Source: a virus
Direction: 5' to 3' (one strand)
Virus record (IMG/VR): IMGVR_UViG_3300021335_001614
Location: 1 to 61,594 of that record
Length of the DNA: 61,594 nt
Shown here one piece after another: positions 43,601 through 55,700 of this stretch; positions within the stretch are counted from its first letter, which is position 1; every line of letters starts with the position of its first letter. The notes beneath the pieces are model-generated. The model saw only the letters and a list, made by a program, of their open reading frames with translations, searched no databases and was not told where the DNA came from. The position numbers were made by a program, and so were the translations under genes.

Positions 43601-46600
43601 CGCCAGGCGCACTCGTTAAATTAACTAGGTTTTGTCCTTGTAAACCATAGTCAGTATATAATTGGATAGTTGTGGCATCAATAACTTTTACATAATAAGT
43701 ATCCTGATTAGTTAAGCCGCCAATTACCTGCGGGTTATTATTTACGTCATATTTTACATGATCACCGTTTACATACGGATGGGCGCTTTGGAATATGATA
43801 TAATCATTTGCTTGGTCTACTCCAGTTACATCTCCTATAAAACTGGTTTGGAAAGAACTACCTTGCGTTACTAAAACTGAAATATCAGTGTCATCTATTA
43901 TAAAATCTAAATTAGTGTTTGTTGCATTGAATTCTAATCCAGCACTTAATTCTAATGTTATATACAGTCTGTTTTCAATATTTGAAATAGCTATTTCTAA
44001 ATCTAAACCGGCAGCAGTCCTTGGTACATAAGCTGCACCAGTTAAAGTAACTTGTGCAGGTGTAGTCGGAACGGTTAGTAATTCGGCTTCAGCATATCCG
44101 TAACCGCCTCTTTTAATATCTATTGTGGTAATTGTGCCTTGAGCGTCTACTGTGACGTCTGCTAGAGCAAACTGGCCGAGCTTAGAACCTGGACTACCAG
44201 TAGCATATACCATTTGCACGTCAACATAATTACCAGGTGTATATCCAGTACCTCCAGGAAGATCATTGATAATATCAAGTCCTGTTAACACGCCTTCTCT
44301 ATATTCGTCTATAGTTGCTACCGCACCACTAACAGCGCCTTGTATCTGTGTTTGATCTAAGATCAATTGACTAAACGTATACGTTTGAGAAGGATCAGTG
44401 ATTAAATATTGTTTTGCACGACTTGTTGTAATGAAATAATTTTCTCTGATTTCACTTGGTCCTGCTATAATTATAGGATAAACACCTTGTGGCGGACCTT
44501 GGTTGTCGACTAAAGGACCGCTTACTGAACCTTGAAGGGTATTAGCAGTTACATTTGTTGTAAAAGTACCAAAGAAAGGTTCGATTAATTTTACTTCTGT
44601 TGCATTTAGATAATTAATTTTAACAATACCACTTGCAATGACAGTACCAAATTCATCAACTTGTTCAAGGACTTCGTCTTTAACAAGCGTGACAGTATAG
44701 TTTGTTGTTAATGTAATTTCGTCATATTCCTCAATTACAATGTCGCCTGCATTTAAGTCTGTTACCGGTATTGTTTCATGTAGTTCAAGTCTACCTTCGT
44801 ATTCTTCAACAATGTAAGCAGTAAAATTTCCTTGTGGTGGAATCAAGTCTGAGTTAATTTGTCCGCTGCTGTTAAGTTGAACAACTGAACTAGGAATGGC
44901 ATTTGCTGATACTTGCTTGTCAATAAAGTCACCTAATCTGTTTTCTAAGAAACTTCTAATTGCCAACTGCGTAATTAATCTACTATTGCTCGGACCTCCA
45001 ATTTCATTATCACCTAATTCTATATCGCCTGAAATTGAACTAACAACTATACCTGAACTTAAACTTAAACTCAAAGAATCTAATTCTCCAATGTTCACTT
45101 TGTTTTTAAAATCAATATTACCAGTTCTATTATAGGCTCTAACAAAGGTACCTACTTTAAAATCACCAATTTCATTTGTTCCCGAGCTATATACTCTTCC
45201 TGGAACAGTGCTTACTTGTTCAAAAAATTCATCCGTTAATCCACCGTTTTGCGGTAAAGCATTATAATCAATACCACTTCCTGCAAATTCCCATGTATGA
45301 GCTGATGAGTTACAAATTGAAGGTCTGTGGAAAAATACCTGTTTGGTTACAGTATTTCCAATATCCTCAATGCCTGTATTTTCTGTAGTTAGTATTTTGA
45401 AATCACTTGTAAATAGATCAGTTCTAGGAGCAGTGCTTAATACCGTTATATCTCCTCCTGGTAAACTATGTAAAGGCCCATTTGGAATTGTAGTTCCTGC
45501 GTCACCTAGATTCCTTACTTGATCATTACCTTCTGTTACATATTCTATACTAACTGTTAATGTTTTTGTGTCGAAATCCCAAGCAGCAACTGCAGCGTTT
45601 ACTACTTTTCCATTTGTGTTAGTTGCTGTAAAAAAGTTACCTACAATTACACCATAATTTACTGTTTGTCCGGCTTCGGTTTCTGGTAAAATCCAATCTT
45701 GATATGTATTATGTGTTTCTATAACTTCTTCTACATAGATATACTCGTCGCCTTTTCTAAAATAATGTGTTCCTGTACAAACTGATGCATCTAAAGTTCT
45801 TACTGGTTTGCCAAAATCCGCATCATGGTATAAAATAATTGAAGTTGGACTTGGAACAGAGACATAATATTTTACTTCATTTAGTAAGCCTACTATTTCT
45901 GCGTCACCGTTTGCATCATATTCTACATAATCTCCTGTAAGGAAATTGTGTGCTGTAGGAAAAGTAATTTGATTTCCTGTTACATTTGTAATATCTGGAT
46001 CTATTGCTTCTGCAAAAACTAAATTATTATTTTCATTAAATAAGAACTGATCAGTTATATCAGCACTACCTTGATTATTTTTTAATCTTAACACGTAATG
46101 TTCTAAAGGTGCTCTTTTTAAACCTAAAACACCAAAAGTCTGGAAGCCTTCGATTTCTAATTGCTTGAATATATATCCACGATCATAAATGAAACTGTTT
46201 TGACTAAATCCTGTTGATCTTAAACTGAAGAGTCCAAAGTTTGATGCAGAGTTTGTAATAGACAAATATCCACCATTTTGTGTTAAACATCCGTTCTCAC
46301 AAAAAATAACGAAGCAACTTACTATCTGTGCATAAGCGTCATTAATTACCCTCCATGCATTACCGCCAAATGATAATATAGTAAATGCATTAGCAACCAT
46401 AGATTTACCTTGTTCGGGTATACCATCTGTTAGGTCTACAGGATTTTCTGCTTCTATGTTTGTGGGTGGTACATTAGGTACATCAACTAAGTTACCGTCA
46501 ATTTCTACACCATTACCACCTAAGAATGAAATTACAGAACAGTTTTGTATATATGGAGAAGTGAATATTTTTGGTCTAGTTACTGGTAAATCACCGTACC

Positions 46601-49433
46601 CTGCTCTACTCGTAGCTGTATCTAAAGGATTGTCAAAACTTACACAATATCTAAAAGTATAATCAGGTGTGCCTGTAGAGTCTAAATGATCTCTAAAAAC
46701 TATGCCTGTGGCATATACACTGTTACGAACTTTGAACATGTCCTTATTTGCATTCTTTGGACGTATAATTGCTCTACGTAAGTTGTCACCTACTATGCTT
46801 ACATTATCAGGTAGAATTAATGGATTATCTTCAATGTAATCACCAGTAGCAACCATAATTGTTACATTGTTAATTTTGTATTCACCATAAACTTTTACCG
46901 GAGCAAGCCCTATATCACCAATAATATCATTTATAAGATCCATGCTTGCTTCTAAGGCAGTAGCTCTAGATCCAGTTAAGTAAGTTGCAGCAAGTGTTTT
47001 GGCATATGCAATTGCGCCTTGTGTTTCTGTTACTTGTCCTACAATATATAGGTTGTTGTTTGCATCGTAATAAGATTCACCTGCAGCAACTGTTCTACTA
47101 TTTCCGCCATAGCGCAGATCATAAATGACACTATCGATTATTTCTTGTACATCTCTATGACATTTAATAGAATCATAAAAATTATATTGAACATTGATAT
47201 AATTTATAACTTCATTTTTTATTAACGATTGATTTTTCTTTATTAAAGCATTTGCTGCATTACGTCTTATATCCGACCATCGAGTATCTGGAAAAATTGT
47301 TCTAGTAATATTGTCTAAGGAATTATCGTTTATCACTTTAATAACAATTTCTATCAATTCTTCTAATCTTAATGCTTCTGTAATAGTAGCATTGTTGCCA
47401 GTAAAATCTTGGGGAGTTACATTTCCTGTTGTAGCAGTTACAGTCTGTCCCTGGACTATCTGTTTAACTATTGCAATCATATGCGTATATGCAGCAGCAG
47501 TTGCAGTTTCTTGACCTACACCTAATTGTCCAGAGGTGCCGACAAAATATGCTTTTGCATTGTTAATCGAGCCAAAATTACCGCCATATAATATATCGTG
47601 TTGTAATGCTTCAAATATATAACCAATGTCTCTTCTACATTTTGCGCTATCATATGTTAAGCTTGGATAATTTTCTGCAATCCAAGCAGTTACTTCATCT
47701 TGAACAAAAAGTACATTTGCATATAGACGGTCTTTAGCATCAACTGCATTTGGAGTTGGTAAAGTTGTTGGTGTTGGATATGCAATTGGATTAATTACTC
47801 CGATGCCATTATCAATTGCATCTCTAATTTGATTTATACCTGCGTTTATATCAGTTAAAGCAGTTGTCCAAATTTCATAATTAGCAATTTGATTTTTTAA
47901 TTCATTTAGGGCACCTATTGTTGTTGTATTTTGGTTTCCTAATGTATAAGCAGCATTGGCTCTATAGTAAGAATTTGCTGCCACAACTTGGTTATAATTT
48001 GTTCCAAGTGCTTGGTCTAATAATACAGCATCTAAGACATAATCCATGTCTCTTCTACATTTGATCGTGTCATAACCAAATGTATTACCATATGTATCTG
48101 CTATATATTTTATTGTTGCATCTGCAATGTCTTTTTTAGCAGCTCTTAATAAGCTGGTTTCATGTTCTACAAGTTCATCTTTCGTAACCGGCTCAAAAAC
48201 CATTCCACCGGCTATTTGAGCAGCCCTTTTAATTGTTCGGACTGGTGCTGTAATTCCGTCATTTTCATCGTCACCGTATTCTTTACTGACATATACTCTG
48301 TTTCCTCCCCATATATCAGCACTTACAAATTCTACAGCACCTTGCCCATTAGTTTTCATAATTTGGTTTACAGAGCCATCAGTTAACGGTAGTTCGTATT
48401 CATTTATTAAAGCTCTTTCGCTAATATGCAGATTTCGCCACTTAAATTCATTTTTACCAATTTCATATGTATCAGTAATTTTAGGAATTATGTTACCATC
48501 TATTTTACTGTAAAGGGTGAATGTATCATCGACAGAGTCGCCAATAGTTATATCCCCCGACAGATCTACCGATTGTTCTAGCTCTAAAGTACCTACCTTT
48601 AGCACATCAATTTCAACAGCAACCGATGGATCAAAAATAACAGTATCGTCTGTTATAGTTACACGCAAAACTCCGTCGGTGTAAAACAACAGCCTGTCGT
48701 CACTAGCTCCTGGAGTTGTTTCTCCTAAAATAAAGTTTTCACCATCTAATGAGCGGACGCCTCCTAGGCTCGACCAACCAGTTCCATTATAACCTTCAAA
48801 ATTGTTTAGTTCATTGTTAAATCGGATTGCTCCTTGTACGTTTGGAGCACGGTTATTTGAATCGCCTACTGGTATTACTAAGCTTGTTGGTGATTCAATC
48901 CTTACAGATCCTAGTCCATTAGGTTGTATTATAATAGATTGATTTACTGCTGTGTTTGATATTGTGTTAACATCTAAACTTAAATTTCCAAAATTTACAT
49001 CTGTAATATCAACAAAACTAAAATTTCCAGCACCATCGGTTTGTAAATATTGGCCAGCTGTACCGTCGTCTATATTTAGATCAAGTAAGCTGTCAGGGAT
49101 GTCTGGTGGTTGAGCAACGTTTTCCCATAAAACGCTAATCGTCTGAAAAGTAAAATTTCCGTCACCATCTGTTCTTAGGAATTGTCCCTCTAAACCATCT
49201 TGTATTCCTAAATCTACCAATCCATTTGGAATAAATGGAGGATCAGCTAGGTCACTATAATTACCAGTAAAGCTAGTTACAGGACCAGTTGGTAGTGTTA
49301 TTGTTCCTGTTACTGTAATATTTTCAACTGAGCAAATATCTGATCCAGTTAAATCTAAACAGTCGTCTATTGGAAGTTCAATAATCCTATTATTATTTTC
49401 TGTGTCAACTACAAGGGGAAATCGTTTTGCCAT
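40677..49433 (-). CDS. giant tail fibre protein, 2918 aa
   Basis: Modules in order: an N-terminal attachment segment (RFPLVVDTENNNRIIELPID); two TDGxGNF repeats; a parallel beta-helix start (VYVSKEYGDDENDGI and NVSIVGDNLRRAIIRPK); three YDxxKCxRD...YG modules (DNA about 48.06, 47.64 and 47.16 kb); a long beta region with DTYYVKVI-type units; and a C-terminal QYADLAEMYMADKHYTPGTV domain about 130 residues long. The last part is nearly duplicated in the 2504-residue protein and resembles a folding/trimerisation end domain. It would be the host-recognition fibre. A GATAAATA box lies 27 bases upstream. Confidence 0.85.
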   Translation of the reverse strand: MAKRFPLVVDTENNNRIIELPIDDCLDLTGSDICSVENITVTGTITLPTGPVTSFTGNYSDLADPPFIPNGLVDLGIQDGLEGQFLRTDGDGNFTFQTISVLWENVAQPPDIPDSLLDLNIDDGTAGQYLQTDGAGNFSFVDITDVNFGNLSLDVNTISNTAVNQSIIIQPNGLGSVRIESPTSLVIPVGDSNNRAPNVQGAIRFNNELNNFEGYNGTGWSSLGGVRSLDGENFILGETTPGASDDRLLFYTDGVLRVTITDDTVIFDPSVAVEIDVLKVGTLELEQSVDLSGDITIGDSVDDTFTLYSKIDGNIIPKITDTYEIGKNEFKWRNLHISERALINEYELPLTDGSVNQIMKTNGQGAVEFVSADIWGGNRVYVSKEYGDDENDGITAPVRTIKRAAQIAGGMVFEPVTKDELVEHETSLLRAAKKDIADATIKYIADTYGNTFGYDTIKCRRDMDYVLDAVLLDQALGTNYNQVVAANSYYRANAAYTLGNQNTTTIGALNELKNQIANYEIWTTALTDINAGINQIRDAIDNGIGVINPIAYPTPTTLPTPNAVDAKDRLYANVLFVQDEVTAWIAENYPSLTYDSAKCRRDIGYIFEALQHDILYGGNFGSINNAKAYFVGTSGQLGVGQETATAAAYTHMIAIVKQIVQGQTVTATTGNVTPQDFTGNNATITEALRLEELIEIVIKVINDNSLDNITRTIFPDTRWSDIRRNAANALIKKNQSLIKNEVINYINVQYNFYDSIKCHRDVQEIIDSVIYDLRYGGNSRTVAAGESYYDANNNLYIVGQVTETQGAIAYAKTLAATYLTGSRATALEASMDLINDIIGDIGLAPVKVYGEYKINNVTIMVATGDYIEDNPLILPDNVSIVGDNLRRAIIRPKNANKDMFKVRNSVYATGIVFRDHLDSTGTPDYTFRYCVSFDNPLDTATSRAGYGDLPVTRPKIFTSPYIQNCSVISFLGGNGVEIDGNLVDVPNVPPTNIEAENPVDLTDGIPEQGKSMVANAFTILSFGGNAWRVINDAYAQIVSCFVIFCENGCLTQNGGYLSITNSASNFGLFSLRSTGFSQNSFIYDRGYIFKQLEIEGFQTFGVLGLKRAPLEHYVLRLKNNQGSADITDQFLFNENNNLVFAEAIDPDITNVTGNQITFPTAHNFLTGDYVEYDANGDAEIVGLLNEVKYYVSVPSPTSIILYHDADFGKPVRTLDASVCTGTHYFRKGDEYIYVEEVIETHNTYQDWILPETEAGQTVNYGVIVGNFFTATNTNGKVVNAAVAAWDFDTKTLTVSIEYVTEGNDQVRNLGDAGTTIPNGPLHSLPGGDITVLSTAPRTDLFTSDFKILTTENTGIEDIGNTVTKQVFFHRPSICNSSAHTWEFAGSGIDYNALPQNGGLTDEFFEQVSTVPGRVYSSGTNEIGDFKVGTFVRAYNRTGNIDFKNKVNIGELDSLSLSLSSGIVVSSISGDIELGDNEIGGPSNSRLITQLAIRSFLENRLGDFIDKQVSANAIPSSVVQLNSSGQINSDLIPPQGNFTAYIVEEYEGRLELHETIPVTDLNAGDIVIEEYDEITLTTNYTVTLVKDEVLEQVDEFGTVIASGIVKINYLNATEVKLIEPFFGTFTTNVTANTLQGSVSGPLVDNQGPPQGVYPIIIAGPSEIRENYFITTSRAKQYLITDPSQTYTFSQLILDQTQIQGAVSGAVATIDEYREGVLTGLDIINDLPGGTGYTPGNYVDVQMVYATGSPGSKLGQFALADVTVDAQGTITTIDIKRGGYGYAEAELLTVPTTPAQVTLTGAAYVPRTAAGLDLEIAISNIENRLYITLELSAGLEFNATNTNLDFIIDDTDISVLVTQGSSFQTSFIGDVTGVDQANDYIIFQSAHPYVNGDHVKYDVNNNPQVIGGLTNQDTYYVKVIDATTIQLYTDYGLQGQNLVNLTSAPGGQAAHILLTDHVSIDVDRFYIPAHGLSTGDAVKVTTADPPSGMIDGEFLFVGSVTTNTFTLHDARGSALSSANGLVVASQNYLVLGTGDISLRKQTVIISGDANTSGQLETSWSNLTSTTIDADNIISGIINPARLGTGSANTSTYLRGDNSWWYAVSGLKNTTLNDPLTITGSFYNDGLHDIYYGDLDLKIEKAGYLNPANPLANEETVGVAAFAFDFFNITSDGLVTTKSTFDGGEIDAKYLSQQPASYYRNPVNLSRDVPIEHGGTNLSAYAAGDILFAATALPTGNAYSSSLSTLAIGNQYDILTVDGNGHPSWTGNLILNSATIGDVQIAVNGSNEIDTVAGDLIIDSATGETTINDNLTVTGNLTVEGSTTTLNTTILEVEDLNITVAKNATSTTEANGAGLTVNTGDILTDAILYYNSVTDSWSINKDLDADGFVFKSTATVGFEGNATSADKWATARTITFADDGPTTTGVTGSFTIDGSGDVSNVVLTLVDEAVQDIIGSMVVGNSENGISVSYDDANAVLNFDVNDPTISITGSVSGSATMSNLGNVEITVSPVADAVTLGTDTTGNYAADISIGEVDSTAGLTITGTAGEATSYTISHADTSSQASTNNAAGTVIANITLDTYGHVTGIGTADVALTLDQILTNGATSTQAIETGDHTTTGIIIDGGAKAVNTSIGSIIWRNDDSTAADFDFAYIDAAATNLANGSESGNLRFYASTGGQTPTLTSYVTAGSLEPGSNNSKDLGSSANVWANLHVTTANAVSFVASTSVSTSGLTVTSTASFEGDVDLGNQTTDTITFTGRADSNLLPSTDNQRNLGSSSLRWNTVYAGTFAGTATAAQYADLAEMYMADKHYTPGTVMMFGGDKEVTAAKGIATTKVIGVVSTDPAYLMNSKLENGTAIALKGRVPCLVIGKVEKGDMLVASDIAGVAIATQEFIGGAIIGKAIEASNDTEIKVIEIAVGVL

Positions 49434-49459
49434 ATTTTAAAATCCTAAATTACTTTTTG

Positions 49460-49467
49460 TATTTATC
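49460..49467 (-). promoter_or_regulatory. late promoter box GATAAATA
   Basis: A seven-of-eight match to the T4 late box, 27 bases before the ATG of the 2918-residue fibre; it sits in the short gap behind the 76-residue gene. Confidence 0.6.
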
Positions 49468-49477
49468 CTTGTTCTAA

Positions 49478-49708
49478 TTAGGCACCTGTGCCGCTATTTA
49501 ATGTTTTGATTAGAGCTGCTAATCTATCAATTGCTTCTCCGAAGGTTGCAGGTGCTGTATTTGCCCAGTCGTCTACAACAGCTGGATTATATTCTAATGC
49601 TGCATAGTTTTCGTCAAAGTTTTCATTTATCTTTTGGAATGCAGTCCTTAACGGATCACCGTCACCTTTATTTTCACTGGTTCCGATATTTACAGTTTGT
49701 TTTGCCAT
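49478..49708 (-). CDS. small fibre adapter-like protein, 76 aa
   Basis: It is little more than the NIG motif module: VNIGTSENKGDGDPLRTAF (residues 5-23), then QKINENFDENYAALEYNP, and a helix ending LNSGTGA. The same module opens the 238- and 2504-residue fibres. It may be a free connector or a remnant of an exchanged fibre gene. Its start shares one base with the stop of the 2504-residue gene. Confidence 0.7.
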   Translation of the reverse strand: MAKQTVNIGTSENKGDGDPLRTAFQKINENFDENYAALEYNPAVVDDWANTAPATFGEAIDRLAALIKTLNSGTGA

Positions 49709-52700
49709 TATAATCTTCCTACTACAATTTCAACAACGCCCTTCCCGTCGTCGGTTTTTTCTCCTACTGCCTTACCTAAGACAGTTCCTATTCGCGGATC
49801 ATTATCAACTATTGCATAACCTGGTATAGCACTGGTTACTAACATATCACCTTTAGCAACCTTACCGATAACTTTACATGGTACACGCCCTTGTAATGCT
49901 AATGGAGTAACATGCTCTCCTTGTAATGCTTCATTCATTAAATGTGCTGGGTTTGTAGAAACTACTCCTGCAACACGTTTATCGCCTTTTGTGCTAGTTA
50001 CAGTAATTTCAGCATCTCCACCAAATACTAATACTGTACCTTCAAAGTATTCGTCGTCTGCTAGGTAATTTTCTGCCAAGTCAGCATATTTTGCCTTTGT
50101 TGCATATCCGCTTAAGACGTTTGCATAGCACGTTCCAAATGGATTTGCTACTGATCCGAGATTTGCTGCATTGAACGCTTCGAAGCTATTTTCATCTATT
50201 CTATACCTATCTTGACCTTTTGACCAAAATACTATACTGTTATTTGTAGCATTTGTAGTTCCACCTGGTCCTAGATAGATATTTGCGCCAACTGAGAGGT
50301 CAGCATCGTTTGAATTAACAACTGTATTAGTGCTTGCAATACCGTTTGTGTAAACATGTGGTGCTGCTAAATATCCAGAACCTGTTTGAATAGTAGTGCC
50401 TGCTGGTGCTGTGTCGTTAACCCTAATTTGCCCTGTACCTCCACTGCTGAAAATATCACGGACTGTCCCTGATTGATTAAATTTAACTTTGCCGCCAAAT
50501 ACAACATCAACCACATTTACAGAGCCAGCTGCATCTCTTTGAACTAAATTACTTGCTGTTGCAGTAGTTGAATATGCAAGGGTGCTCCAACTATCAGCTC
50601 CGGTTTTAATAAGGACACCATTATTTGTAAAATAACTTTTTAAAAGTGCGCCGCCACCGCTAGATATATCAGAAAAACTAATCACTTCTACAGGACCTGA
50701 GTTGGCTGATGTCCTTCCCAAAACAGTGCCTGAATTTATATCTTGCAGTTTTGATAAAATAACCCCACTATTTTTTATAGAAATCCATCCATTATCTGCC
50801 GTAAATTCAGTATCCTTAAAAGAGCTAACACCTAAATCTGCTTGAGTGATACCTGTTGCGTCTGCTCTCGTTGATGCAGCATTTAGAGACAATTTACTTT
50901 GTAATATTCCTGCATCACTTTTAACATCAGCATTTATAATAGAATCTGGTCTAATAGCCATTACTAATCTTGCACTATCTGTTTCTCGAATAGTTGTAAC
51001 AAGGATATCGTTACCTTCACTTGCAAGGCCATTTACAGCATTTGTTAATTCACTATATGAACCACCAACTGAAAATAAGTTTAAAGAATCTATTAGTAAA
51101 AGTCCCCTATCATCTGCAAGACCTGTTCCAGGAGTATAAGTTCCTCCATAAATTGCCGAATCTATATTACTATCAATTGGTCGTAAATTTAAACCATTTC
51201 CTTGATCTTCTTCTTGCAGGCTATAAACAATCTTTCTAACATTACCATATTTGTAGTCGTAATAGGCATAGGATTGGATTATGTCTCCAAATATAGTTGC
51301 ATTCGCAGGATCTGCAGCATTTCTAAGGATTTCTCCATCTAAAAATTCTCCAGTTATATCATCTGTTGTAATATAAATTACATATTTTCCTGTACTTACT
51401 ATGATTTCATTATCAGCTTTTGGTTTTGGACCACTGCTAGGAGACGCCGATATCCTTTCAGCTGGCATAAAATCTTTCATCTTACCAAAGGAATCATACG
51501 TGCCTATATTGCCATCTACATAGTTTTTATTTACAGCATCAGTGCCATTTACCGGTAGCGCAACATCTTGTATTTTGTTTCCGCCCATTCCTAAATCACC
51601 TGCCATTTCTTTTGGGAAAGGTTGGTTCAATCCAGATAATGGAAGGAATCCTGATCCTGGAAATTGTGGATTATTGTGCGGATCTATTCCTAGTACTTGT
51701 GCAATATAACTCCTGACTGCTTTTTCTGTAGGTACAGCTGATCCGCTATCGTCTGACATTGTTTCATCTGCTGAAAATTCGTCTATTGTAACACCTTTTT
51801 TGAATCCTAATGCATTTGCATTTGATATGCCCACTTCTCCACTAAAGGTGATTGCACCTGTTCCTTGGTCAACACTGAAGAATCTACCTACACGGAAAAA
51901 CCCATATTGGTCAGTACTTACCCAAAAAACTCTACCTTTACGTTTTTCCCATACCTGAGCAGATGTTTGTCCACTAGGATCATTACTCCAATAAACATCT
52001 GTTAATGGAATAAGTGGATCGCCTAAAATTACATTAGGATAGTTACTGGTGTTGTATCCTCCAGTTCCAATCTGGGTGAAATCATGCCCTGTTGCACGTA
52101 ATAAGGATATAGCAATTGTAATTTCAGCAGTAGAATTTTCTGCTAGACCTGCTAATATAAACTCGTAGTTTGCTGAAATGTCATCCGCTAATCCTGTACC
52201 TACTCCTGCGATATCAAGTTCGTCTGTAAATTGGATTAAAGCAGAAGGCGTTGTAGGAATAGTAAGTATAGCACTGGTATGGATACCTGGTATAGGTGCG
52301 CCGTTATGGGCAATAGCTATTGTGTTATCAAACGTTCCTGTAACGTCATACACTTCTATATCAGCACCAGTATGAGCATAGGCAACTTTTGCACTAAAGC
52401 CGTTTGTTTGTGTTATATTGTCGTCTTTTACTACTGTAATAACGCTTCCTAAATTTTGTATTTCTTCTACAACAGAATATTTTGTTACTCTATGCGATCT
52501 TCCTTTAAATGAAAATATTTTTGGACTTATTGCGTCTACTATTCTTACATCGTCTGTATAAGTACCTCCTGAAGAAAGCGGTAAAATAGAAAGCCAATCA
52601 TTCCCTGTTAAATTATATCCATTGCCTGTTTGCGTATGGAATATTTCTAAATTGATAAAGTCAAAATTGTTTTCAAGGGTAACTCTAATTTCATCAGCTG

Positions 52701-55700
52701 CTAATGAATTGCCGTATGGATCTTCTGTTTGAAAGTCTAAGCTTCTGTAAGTTATTTCGTCACTTTCGTCAAAATTAATTGCTGTACTTGGACGAGTTAC
52801 AAGTTTGCCAGGATTTGCTACACCTGATAAATTTACCTGTATATTATCTGTATAATCTATGAATGTTGCATTGGAAAGGTCAGCTTGCACTAATCCAAAA
52901 TAATCCTCTACAATAACATCATCTGCTCTTAGCTCTAGCCTATAGATTGTATTGTCTACGGTACTAGTGGATACATCGCCTCCTGATAACGCGGTAATGT
53001 TACTTACTGAGGCAATTCTATAGTGTAACACATTTATCGCATCTCCGTCCGCATTCAATGTGCCAGCGTGGTCTACTGTAATAATACTTTGCGGCAGTGG
53101 TGCATCAACCATAGCTGTTACAAGCACAAAACTACTACCCTCATTATTTGTATATGTAGCTCCAGAAACCGAACCTATACCTGCATAAATTTGTGCAGGT
53201 CTTGTCATAGTTTCTTTTAATAAAACCTGATCCGGAATCTCATTTGGATCTGCGCCTTCTGACACTAATCCAAAATTACCATATCCATTTGATCCGTTTA
53301 GGGACCGAATTTCTGCTCCATTTGCTGAATAGTATGCTACATGGCAGTAATATGTAAACATAGATACCATTTCGGAGAAAGCACCATTTGTTACAACTAA
53401 ACCGTAACCTAAATCATTTACTTGTGTAAAGTCGTTACCAAGTAGTGATCTATTACCAGCCGTTTGTAAGAAAATATTTAAGCCCTCAACTGGAATTAAT
53501 GCTGTATCAAATCCCTGCCCTACTCCGCCAATTGTAGGCCCAGATGTCCTATCTAAATATATGTAAGCACTTCCAAGAGCTTGGTCATAATTTGATATTG
53601 CATTAACTTGGTACCTTATTCCATCATAATAAAAAGGACATGGAAGCTGAGGAGGTCTAATGAACAGTCCTTCTCCAGGATTGCTTGTTGCATATAATTT
53701 AAATGCAGAATTTTCAGGGTCTTGTTGTAATACAACAGGAATGTTACCTACATATGCATCTACAAACATTCCGCCTGCAAATACTTGTTCATTTTTACTA
53801 CGAGAAAAACTTGAAGCCGTTTGCGTATATGGTGATTTTGTTAGTATTTGACCATCTGGGTCCAATACGCACATGAAACCACCGTGACCTCTACATGTAA
53901 CATTTCTTATGATAGTTGTATCTCCTAATAGGAAAACATCCATCTCGTCTGCTCTCTTAGGCGGGTTGTAATTTGCGGTATCAAAAACAAATTTCATTTT
54001 GTCTACCATTTTAATTACATTAGTTGCTGTGCCGTCTTCGCCTTGTAATTGTTGGTCAACTACATTTCTTAAAATCACAGGTTCTTCGTTGGTATTATTG
54101 TAAGTAGGTACGTTTCCTAATAAAAGAGTGTTCGCTTGGTCACGTAATTCATTCATTGCTGCAATAGTAGCGGTTTCTTGCTCTGGGTAATTTAGCAATA
54201 TTTGATTATATTCTGTTTCTGTTCCATGATATAAACCTTGTATTTCTTTAGTTTTAGATTCTTTCCCATATCTAAAATCATAAACTAAAGCATCGACTAT
54301 CTCATTTAAATCTCTGCTTAATTTTTCAGCATTATATACAGGAACGGGAGCTAAATTATTTACGATATGTATAGCTTCGGCAATGAAAAAGTCTTTATTC
54401 CTTTGTAATATTTCACTTGCGGTATTATTCCCATACGGATTGTTAATTTCTATTCCATTATCAACATTTATTGGCTTAGATGGATCTTCTAAATAATGAT
54501 AGCCAAACCAACCTTGAGCTTCGCCTAATTGATTTATAAATTGACTTGTACCATTAGAGGCTACTGTTAAACCATCAAAATAACTGTCTCTATAAAAATA
54601 TGTATTTGCCCATTTACTCTGCGATATTCTAGGCAAGTTTGAACCAGTTTCAATTTTAGGTTGAATTATGACTCTTCTAAATTCGTCACCTTTTATTGAT
54701 ACATTATTGGCTACTTTTATTGGATAGTCTTCATAATAATTACCAGCTTCTATCCTGATAACTACTTCTTTTTTCTTTATGTAATTGGCGTATTCTAATT
54801 CTTCGCCTGTTACGAAATCTTTAGCAGATAGTAGGTGTAAAGAGAAGATTGTAGGCCTTTGTTCAACCTCTCCTGTAATAGGATCAGTCGTGATATTGCT
54901 GTTGTCTGTAGGATTTTCATATTCGACTATTCTACCTATTGCTTTAGATTGTTTTCCTCTGATAACTTTTCCTGGAAGTGCGTCTGGATTTCCATCTGCT
55001 GTTTGATCAAGGTAGCCAATATTTTTATTTTTAGTTAGAATTTTATATACTGCACCATAATTAATGTTTGGTAAATTTGGATGATCTAAGCCTAAAGTTA
55101 TAATATCTACTATTAAATCCCATTTATTTGTTACTGCATTTATTTCTGCAGTTGCAACATCGGTAACTGTTTCATCGAATACTTGTCTTTCAACAGTTTG
55201 ATAAATTTTTCCAAAGTATGCATCATCACCTATATTTGAGTAAGGACTACCAAACCCTTCTGTGCTAAATGGATTTATTAAATTTTCATCAGTAAATAAT
55301 CTTAAATTTAATCTAATTCCTCCCCCTTCTGAGATATCATCAATGTTAATATAGAAAGATTGCTCATTTAATTCAGACATAGGATGGGTATCTGGTATAC
55401 CTCGGAACGTTATTAAATCTCCATCTTGATATTCTTCTGGTAGAGATACTTGCACAGTTACTATTCCTGGAGAAGATAAACCTATACTTTGTACAAGGAT
55501 GCGCTCGGATAAGACTTGATTTAATATATCTAAAGACAAATCTGATGCAAATTCTATTGCAGATACAGTTTCATTTTGTTGTATCGTAATAGCCCGCCTT
55601 CCACTAACCGAAGAATAATATCTTTCTGCTGCTTGGAAGGTTAAAGTGTTTGTGTTCAATCCCCTAAGTATGTCAAATATAATTGCATCAACAAGTAGTC